In this document: piece after piece, positions 58,014 through 64,000 of the stretch
Position numbering within the stretch: position 1 is the first letter of the stretch
Layout: each line of letters opens with the position of its first letter
Origin: Camellia lanceoleosa
Taxonomy: Eukaryota > Streptophyta > Magnoliopsida > Ericales > Theaceae
Direction: 5' to 3'
Assembly: GCA_025200525.1 (NCBI GenBank)
Contig: CM045761.1
Span: 137,394,223-137,458,222, forward strand
Length of the DNA: 64,000 bases
Position numbers and translations under genes: made by a program
Notes under the pieces: model-generated
Database searches by the model: none
What the model was told of the DNA's origin: nothing
The model's input: the letters and a program-made list of their open reading frames with translations, nothing else

Positions 58014-58202
58014 TCAAAATTGTGTAGTGGTTGCTCGGACTTTGAGCTCCACGAATGATGATGCTGGAACGGTCGGTCCTATTTGTTCTGCATGTTGAAA
58101 AATAATCCCAAGGGTTAGCACGGCATATATTGCTCGGCCCTTAATAGAAATAGCTCTGAAAGGTTCTAGGTGTTTGGCCGGCCTCCTCCCACCTCGGCCC
58201 AT
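58014..58202 (-). other. 62-codon frame in the antisense leader
   Basis: A frame MGRGGRRPAKHLEPF... ending 35 bases before the main ATG. An almost identical 62-codon frame occurs in the second copy (61874-62062). It runs across the intron 1 acceptor, so it would be translated only from unspliced RNA. It could be a regulatory upstream frame, or simply conserved DNA. Confidence 0.3.
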
Positions 58203-58747
58203 GAGGACGGCTGGTTTAGCCTTCCCCTTTTTGGTGCTTGTTTCTACTCGATCTAAGAGTTTTTGATCGGTTTGGTTCTAATGGGAGTTTTAGCTCGGTC
58301 AAGCCCGGATCAAGTTATTGACTAATGATTTCAGGCTTTTAGCTCGGTTAAACCTATCTGCCGATCTAAGGTGTATATAGCCCGGTTGGGGTTTAACGGT
58401 TGGTCTTGTTCACCCTTCTTACCAATGTAAGTGGCATCGGCCGGTCATGACCTCTGACGAAGCCTGGCGGTTTTTGCTCGACTCTGACCCTAATTGTGGA
58501 TCTAAAAGAGTTTTTTGCTCGGTTTTACCCAGAATTCATCTGGTTCATCCAGTTCTTCCTAGGTTCATGGCTCATTCTCCCAACCTAAGGCAAAATAGGG
58601 GCACGAAGGCCCCCCCTCTTCTCTACCGTTTACATTTTCCTAGGGTTTCCAAGATCTAGTGGTCCCAAACCAAGCAAAAATGAAGAACAAACTCGAAAAA
58701 TACAGAAATGGAAGCTAAAAATGCAATAAGAGGATAAAGAAACTTAC
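58088..58747 (-). other. leader intron (intron 1) of the antisense gene
   Basis: 660 bp with donor TTG|GTAAGTTTC (58747) and acceptor TTTCAACATGCAG (58088). T-rich on the minus strand, as plant introns are. It has an equivalent at 61374-61988. Confidence 0.75.
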
Positions 58748-58922
58748 CAAGAACGAACGAGGACTTTGGGAACTCGAGTGGAGCCTTGAAAGCGACTTGA
58801 TAGCGATGTGTGACAATAAGCACTGAAGCAATGACTTCTCAGAGGTTTTGGGAGGCTAGGGTTTGGGGGCGTCTGAGAGAGAAGGTGAAAAGTGAAGGGA
58901 TAAAACCCTTCACTTAGGGTTT
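58748..58922 (-). promoter_or_regulatory. promoter and first leader exon of the antisense gene
   Basis: On the minus strand: a telo-box AAACCCTAA (58914-58922), then the 8-bp inverted repeat GTGAAGGG-6-CCCTTCAC (58892-58913), a CT-rich tract (CCTTCTCTCTCAG), a second telo-box-like AAACCCTAG (58856-58864) and a leader ending at the intron donor. Telo-boxes and CT-rich initiator regions are typical of plant promoters. The transcription start is not determined. Confidence 0.6.
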
Positions 58923-59219
58923 ATGGTTGAGAAACCCCAAGCAGCGACGTTTGAAATCTGTAGCGTCTTGAGGGCAATTTGGATCTGCGACCCGGATAAA
59001 GCGGCGACCGCGTGGCAGCAGCGGTATGTCGATCTGGTTGTACGACCTTTGATGGGACAGCAGTGATCTGCACCGGCCGGTTGGGATTGCTCAGCGGCAA
59101 ATATGTCCCCAATGCACGGCGGCCAAAGTTGTCCTATGCTAGCTCGGCCTGGCGATGGTGCGAATCGGTCATAGCTCGGACACGGAGATAAACCCAATCA
59201 CGATAGCTCGGATGGGTTT

Positions 59220-59229
59220 AAGGGGCAAT
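59220..59229 (+). promoter_or_regulatory. polypurine tract of the Tat element
   Basis: AAGGGGCAAT directly before the 3' LTR. The same sequence borders the LTR of the second element. Confidence 0.82.
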
Positions 59230-60067
59230 TGAAAGGGAAGATTTGCACGGTGGTACGGCCGAGCTAAGGCAGCGTCGGATTGATTTAACGGCGGCGCGGC
59301 CGAAGCTAACCGTTATGCGGCCGACTTGCGGTCGTTGATATTGACCGAAACAAGTGCGAGTGTGCCTGCCAGCCGCGCTCGGCGAGTTGAATAAGCGGGT
59401 GGCGAGCTATGGGACAACTGAAGTGGTAGAGGCTCTGAGTCCGCCAAGCCTCTGGGTTAGCCGAGGTGGATAGCTTGTGTGACCGAAGTCGGATGGAATG
59501 GTTGGGGCGGCATGCCCTGCAACCGGTTGATTGTGAGCCGATGCGAGATAGCCGGCGGAGCGGTCGCCATTGCCCGCTCAAAGGACAGTCGGCGATGTGG
59601 AGCTCGGTTGTGTCACGTGTAATGGGGTCTTCCACAAGTAATAGGCGTCGTGGTACCTCGGTCAAGGGTGCCACAGGCCAATGGTGTGGAGGAAAGGACA
59701 TCTGCTCCTGAGCGCCTCAATACCGTTAGGCAATTCGGTGTGTCTTGGTGGGAGGACAAAACCTTTACGCGTAAGGTGGTGAGGCGCCCTTGCCACTGTC
59801 CGAGGAAAGGACAGAGGTAGTCTTGGCGCGCGATCTTGAGGCTGCATGGCCACCTAGTAATAGAGGAGGAGATGAACAATGGAGGTATCTTGACGACTCT
59901 CAAAACCCTTCTCTCTTCATTCTCTTCTTCCTCGATGAAGCTGACTTGGCGTCGGGAGGGTTTTCGGCACACCACGCCAGGCGACTCAGTTTTGTGTTCG
60001 ACAGGCCGTTAGCAGAAGCTTGACGTTCAAGGCGTACGGAGAGCCAAGGATATCTCGCCCCCGTACA
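59230..60067 (+). repeat. 3' LTR of the Tat element
   Basis: Starts TGAAAGGGAAG and ends CCCCCGTACA; 838 bp, 44 bp shorter than its partner because of many small deletions spread along it. Confidence 0.93.
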
Positions 60068-60072
60068 ATAGA

Positions 60073-60151
60073 TATATAAATTCTTAGTCATTGTATAATA
60101 TTGAATAATTTGAATCTTTAGATCATATTTATTATATATCATTATTATGCA
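60073..60151. other. AT-rich spacer between two Tat elements
   Basis: About 80 bp of AT-rich DNA, the original flank of the first Tat insertion. No feature. Confidence 0.6.
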
Positions 60152-60826
60152 GAAGTAATATCATGGCTCTCGCAGCTGAGATTGTGCTACTACCTCCGCT
60201 CCTTCCTGGCGGCGTTTCGCCTCACCACCTTACACGTAAAGGTTTTGTCCTTTCATCACAGCACGCAGAATCGCCTAACCAGTATTGAGGCATACGTGGC
60301 GCAGATGTCCTCTCCCTCACGCCATTGGCCCAGGTGGCACCCTTGACCGAGATGCCACGACCGGCCTAACACTTGAGGAGGCTTGTCCTCACATAACCGC
60401 GCTATATGTCCGACTAATAACTTGGAATTAAGCGAAAGCCTGGCCGGCTCGACCGAGCCAATACTGACCGGTTCGCCAGACCAGCCGGGCGAGGCATGCC
60501 CGCCTCTAACCATCCATCTATCCCTCTCGGTCCTGCAGACCGCGCTCATCTCAAACGGCCGGTTAGGCGCATACCGGTGCTACCGCGGTTCAAGTCCAGC
60601 CCGGGCACCATATAGCTCGGCGTAACCATCTGCAACCTTGGACTCCGATCCCCTCGACGAGCCGCACCTCGGTCACGCCTGTTGGTGTCCAACCGGCCAA
60701 TATCCCCGACCGTACGAACCAAGTTGCTGGCCGCGCCGATGTGAGGGTTAGCCCGGCGCCGAGCATTCTGTCGAGTTTGCCGTCATCGTCGCTCGACCGT
60801 ACAATCCGTGCAAATCTTTCCTCACA
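60152..60826 (-). repeat. 3' LTR (truncated) of the second Tat element
   Basis: On the minus strand it starts TGTGAGGAAAGATTTGCACGG at 60826. The part 60200-60320 aligns with the first element's LTR (TTACACGTAAAGGTTTTGTC, GGCGCAGATGTCC and neighbours). About 190 bp of the LTR end are absent, and no target duplication is visible. Confidence 0.8.
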
Positions 60827-60839
60827 ATTGCCCCTTAAA
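60827..60839 (-). promoter_or_regulatory. polypurine tract of the second Tat element
   Basis: TTTAAGGGGCAAT on the minus strand, the same as in the first element. Confidence 0.8.
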
Positions 60840-60927
60840 CCCATCCGAGCTATCGTGATTGGGTTTACCGATGTGTTCGAGCTGTGATTGAGCTGCTCCC
60901 TCGCCAGGCCGAGCTTGAACGAGGCTA

Positions 60928-61053
60928 TGTCTGTCGCCGAGCCATGGTTGAATTGGTTACACTTTCTGCGCCGAGCAACCTCAATTATGGACACTCCAGT
61001 CGCCGAGCTATCTCAATTAGGAGCACTTCAGTCACCGAGCTACCCCAATTGGC
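60928..61053. repeat. 35-bp tandem repeat, about 3.5 units
   Basis: Units such as GTCGCCGAGCTATCTCAATT recur at about 60966, 61000 and 61031, with a weaker unit at 60928. The equivalent place in the first element (59100-59200) lacks the array. Confidence 0.75.
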
Positions 61054-61203
61054 TGGTCGTTATCTCTGCAGTCCCATCAAAGGTTAAATGCGGTAGTACT
61101 AACGGTAGCGTTATCGAGCCACGTGTCATCAGGCCATTGGGTCGTGCGACCGGTATGCAACAGCGAGAAATTCAAGCAGCGCGGCCGTTTAGGTTCCCAC
61201 TCT

Positions 61204-61373
61204 TTAAACCCTATTCGAAGGGTTTTGTCCCTTCATTTTTCCATCTTCCATTCGAGCTCCAAAAAACCCTAACCCCTCATTGCCAACGCTGCCTCTGAGC
61301 TTCCACTCTCCACATTCCTTCCTGCCATCCTCATCGTTGCTGCCAAGTTCGCGAGGCTCATCTCCATCTTCTG
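61204..61373 (+). promoter_or_regulatory. promoter and leader exon of the second antisense gene
   Basis: AAACCCTA (61205-61212), the inverted repeat GAAGGG-6-CCCTTC (61217-61234), a CT-rich tract and a telo-box AAACCCTAA (61264-61272) appear in the same order as at 58748-58922. The exon ends at CTG|GTAAGC (61373). Confidence 0.6.
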
Positions 61374-61988
61374 GTAAGCTTTTCCTCCCCTACTGTTTTT
61401 TTTTTTTGTTTCCGTTTTTCCAGTCCTTCATCTTCTTGCGCCATTGTTCTTTGCGTGTTGGTTTTTATTGTTTTTCCTTGCTTGGGTCTTTCACGCCCTA
61501 GGAAAATGGAAATGGAGGGAAGAGGGGGCCCTCGTGCCCCCGTTTTTCCATAGGTACACTGAATAGGCGAGAACTTAGGAAGAACACCATGAACACGATG
61601 AATCTTGGGCAAAAGCGAGCAAAAGCAGCTCATTTAGATCCTTATTTAGGGGCATGTAGAGCAAAAAAAATTTGTGGCTTTGCGAGGCTACAACCGAGCT
61701 ATAATACCTTAGATTGGCGAAGGTTTAGCAAGACTAAAGACATTAAACCAGAAGCCCATATCTTGATCTGGGCTTGACCGAGCAAAAAACCCCCATCAGA
61801 ACCCAACCGATCAAAACTCATAGACCGAGTAGAAACAAGCACCAAAAAGGGGAAGGCTAAATCAGCCATCCTGATGGGCCGAGGTAGGAGGAGGCCGGCC
61901 AAACACCTAGAACCTTTCAGAGCTATTTCCATTAAGGGCCGAGTAATATATGCCGTGCTAACCCTTGGGATTATTTTTCAACATGCAG
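61374..61988 (+). other. leader intron of the second antisense gene
   Basis: 615 bp from GTAAGC to TTTCAACATGCAG, the same acceptor sequence as in the first copy. Confidence 0.7.
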
Positions 61989-62096
61989 AACAAATAGGAC
62001 CGACCGTTCCAGCATCATCATTCGTGGAGCTCAAAGTCCGAGCAACCACTACACAATTTTGACCGAGATACCATAGAGCAAATAAAACCGAGAGAG

Positions 62097-64000
62097 ATGG
62101 GAAAATACCGGTTTATGGTCAGCACGCCCGGCGCGATGGCTGAATTCTGTAAAGACTACAACATCCCGGACGACGTAGTCTTAGAGCTCGCTAGGAAGGG
62201 AGATGCGCCTTGGGGGGACTTAGATCGGTGCCCCTTCACGGTCATTTCCATAGTAGAGGGAGGAGTCCGCTTCCCGGTGCCACCCTTGCTCTGCGAATTT
62301 TTGAGGCAAACAAGGCTTTGCCCGACCCAAGTTTCCAACAACACATACAAAATAATAAACGGCGTCATGCATGGTGAACCCTTGCTCGGTCTCAATCTCG
62401 ACCTCATGAAATTTTTCACTAATATAGCCTTAGCCGAAATAAAAGTGGGTTTTGCTGGTACCTCAAAGTTAGGAAGGGCCGAGCAAAACTCATTGAAGGC
62501 AACTCGGATAAAGAGGCCAACGATGATGATTTCCTCTGGGTGTCCGGTAACTACGAGGACACCGAGGCGCCCATACCGGGCTAGTACATTAGAAAAGACT
62601 TTGGTAGTCTTTGGTAGGTAGCCGTGACCGCAATCTTCTTTCGCATTTCATTATGATTTTATACTTAGGACTAACATTTGGTCTCTTCTTGCGGATAAAC
62701 AATTGGCGGCGGACTATCACCGGGCGGATCCAGAGGCCATCCGAGCCGTCTTTGCATTACCAGGAGAAGGTTGGCGTCAAAACTTCTCGGTTTCGAGCAA
62801 ACCTACAACTACCGAGCACGCCTTGAAGCGAGTAATAGACTTCTGCGTCGCCATCCCCGAACAGATCCCAACTTGCCACCGATCGGACTCGTCCCTCTCA
62901 CCGGCGAGAGATGGCGAAAATCAGCGATCAAGTCTATGATCACCGGGAGAAGAAGCGAGTCCACGCCTCGAGGCGGCCGAGAACTTCCTCCGCCCGCCCG
63001 GACAAGCGAGGCGATGCTACTGCCGGCGAACAACAGGCTAGCCGGCCAAACAAAAGACAAAGGAAAGAGAAGGCCGGGCAAAGCCTTGTGGATGAAGAGT
63101 CCACCGAAGTCGCCTCTCTGTGCTCGCGACGAGCCAAAACAATCTCTCGCCCGCAAATCAAGGGCAAGACCTCTTGCCCCCGATGCAGGCGCCCGGATTA
63201 ATGTGCAGGGCGCGGTTTCCGCTGGAGACTCGGTCTAGGAGGACCAGGATCACACACCTGGTTTCAATTTGACCAAGGGTTTGGCCCTGCCCGAGGACAT
63301 GAAAAAGCATGACGGGCTAACCGACCTCAAGGTCTGCGCTCGGCGGCCGAGTCCATAGTCTTTGGCGAGAACACTCTTTGCTTGAAGTGTTTGTTCGGTA
63401 TTTTGCACGGCTTCAGAACATTAACGATCTTCCGTTTGTTTACAGGCCGCGCAAAAGAATTATCTCGCCCATGAACGCATGATCAAAATGCGCCAAAATC
63501 TGTAGCGATGCCATCACGGAAAACAAGACCCGAGCCGAGATGGAGAGGCTCGGGCGAGCAAGAGCGTGATCGTGGCGGCGGGATGCTCTGCGGTGAGGTT
63601 GGCCAAATGATGCGGACAAACATGAGGCCGTGAAGAAGGCCAAAGCTTCGGTATCTCGCCGAGCTCGGGAAGCTTCGCGATGCCAACAAAGAGGCTCTGG
63701 AGAAAGGCGGTGGAAGGCGAAGACCGAGATATAAGCAAGGCGAAGACCTCTGGCGCCAAGTCAGCGACTAAAGACATCTTTTTCGGTCTTGGTGGAAAGC
63801 CGCGTGGAAAAAGTTGGTCTGGGTCGAGACTTCGCTATGTTAAATCAATCCGCTTGCTTATATCCCGGTGTACATGCTCGCGTACTCCAGGGCCGAACAA
63901 AACCGACTTATTGCCGAGGCGAGGAAGGAGGCCGAGGAGGAAGCTGCCGCCGAGGAACAGACCGAGCAACCTCCACTTGAAGCTTCTCCAAATGCTGAGG
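62097..64000 (+). pseudogene. second copy of the antisense gene, degenerate, cut by the window end
   Basis: ATG at 62097 opens a protein nearly identical to the first copy for about 80 residues (VRFPVPPLLCEFLRQTRLCP, NNTYKIING). It then carries frameshifts (near 62370 and 62460), a TGG to TAG stop near 62583, an acceptor changed from AG to GG near 62694, a lost donor near 63374, and further indels in exons 3 and 4. The acceptor before exon 4 (TTTACAG, 63439-63445) is intact, and the end of the window is still coding-like (RAEQNRLIAEARKEAEEEAA). It supports the exon layout of the first copy but cannot make a full protein. Confidence 0.85.

Larger units (their letters stand above)
48281..60067 (+). 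mobile_element. Ty3/gypsy element of the Tat type, 11.8 kb, with an antisense gene
   Basis: LTRs at 48281-49162 and 59230-60067 and a perfect target duplication ATAGA (48276-48280, 60068-60072) bound the element. Gag, protease, RT, RNase H, a second RNase H and integrase follow in gypsy order (integrase last). A second, archaeal-type RNase H between RNase H and integrase is the hallmark of the Tat lineage (Tat, Ogre, Retand). Between pol and the 3' LTR 4.1 kb remain, holding an intron-containing gene on the opposite strand. Pol carries one frameshift and three stops, so the copy is not autonomous, but it is the best preserved element in the window. Confidence 0.95.
60152..64000 (-). mobile_element. 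second Tat element, 3' part only, continues past the window
   Basis: Its 3' LTR (60152-60826), polypurine tract and antisense gene lie in mirror image to those of the first element. It is therefore a minus-strand element whose pol would lie beyond position 64000. It is clearly related to, but diverged from, the first (LTRs about 75% similar where they align). The LTR end is missing at about 60152. Confidence 0.88.

Noticed and set aside
1..64000. tRNA or rRNA genes
   Set aside because: No cloverleaf with proper A and B boxes or rRNA core was found by eye; the nearest hits are the SINE-like pieces at 4781 and 35835.

Overview
This window is intergenic DNA from a plant nuclear genome, probably a eudicot. 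It is AT-rich, crowded with nested plant retrotransposons, MITEs and microsatellites, and carries plant-type primer-binding sites and TATA boxes. No organelle genes, rRNA, tRNA or bacterial-type operons are visible. I cannot name the species.

Layout. 1-5486: a decayed Ty1/copia element (A, minus strand, Tnt1-like). Its LTR was split by a non-autonomous CACTA transposon (4077-5292), which itself holds a SINE-like piece. 6125-6509: an LTR-end fragment. 9301-14269: a non-coding 4.97 kb unit with TG...CA ends and a perfect 5-bp target duplication, best read as a very large solo LTR. 14.3-17.25 kb: a cluster of Tourist-like MITEs and an inverted-repeat element. 17336-24255: a small host gene cut in two by a nearly complete copia element (B, minus strand, 17398-24096); removing the element and one target duplication restores the reading frame exactly. 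29501-34173: a copia element (C, plus strand) that has lost most of gag and protease. 36.3-47.4 kb: AT-rich DNA bounded by two outward-facing Helitron 3' ends, containing a gene-fragment-like stretch and copia element D (38813-45594, plus strand). 48281-60067: a complete Ty3/gypsy element of the Tat type (two RNase H domains). 60152-64000: the 3' half of a related Tat element in the opposite orientation, running off the window.

The most interesting content is in the two Tat elements. Between pol and the 3' LTR each carries a gene on the strand opposite to gag-pol. This antisense gene has its own promoter-like block (telo-box plus a short inverted repeat), a leader interrupted by a roughly 0.6 kb intron, and four exons with plant-type splice sites. 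It would encode a protein of about 630 residues with an N-terminal domain resembling plant 'putative gypsy-type transposon' proteins, a basic middle, a coiled coil and an acidic tail. The second copy keeps the same order and promoter block but is degenerate. Antisense extra ORFs are known from Tat-lineage elements, so the class is not new; the conserved promoter, leader intron and exon layout seen here deserve a look.

No autonomous element in the window looks fully intact: every gag-pol has at least one stop or frameshift. The only non-transposon gene I can support is the small interrupted gene at 17336-24255.
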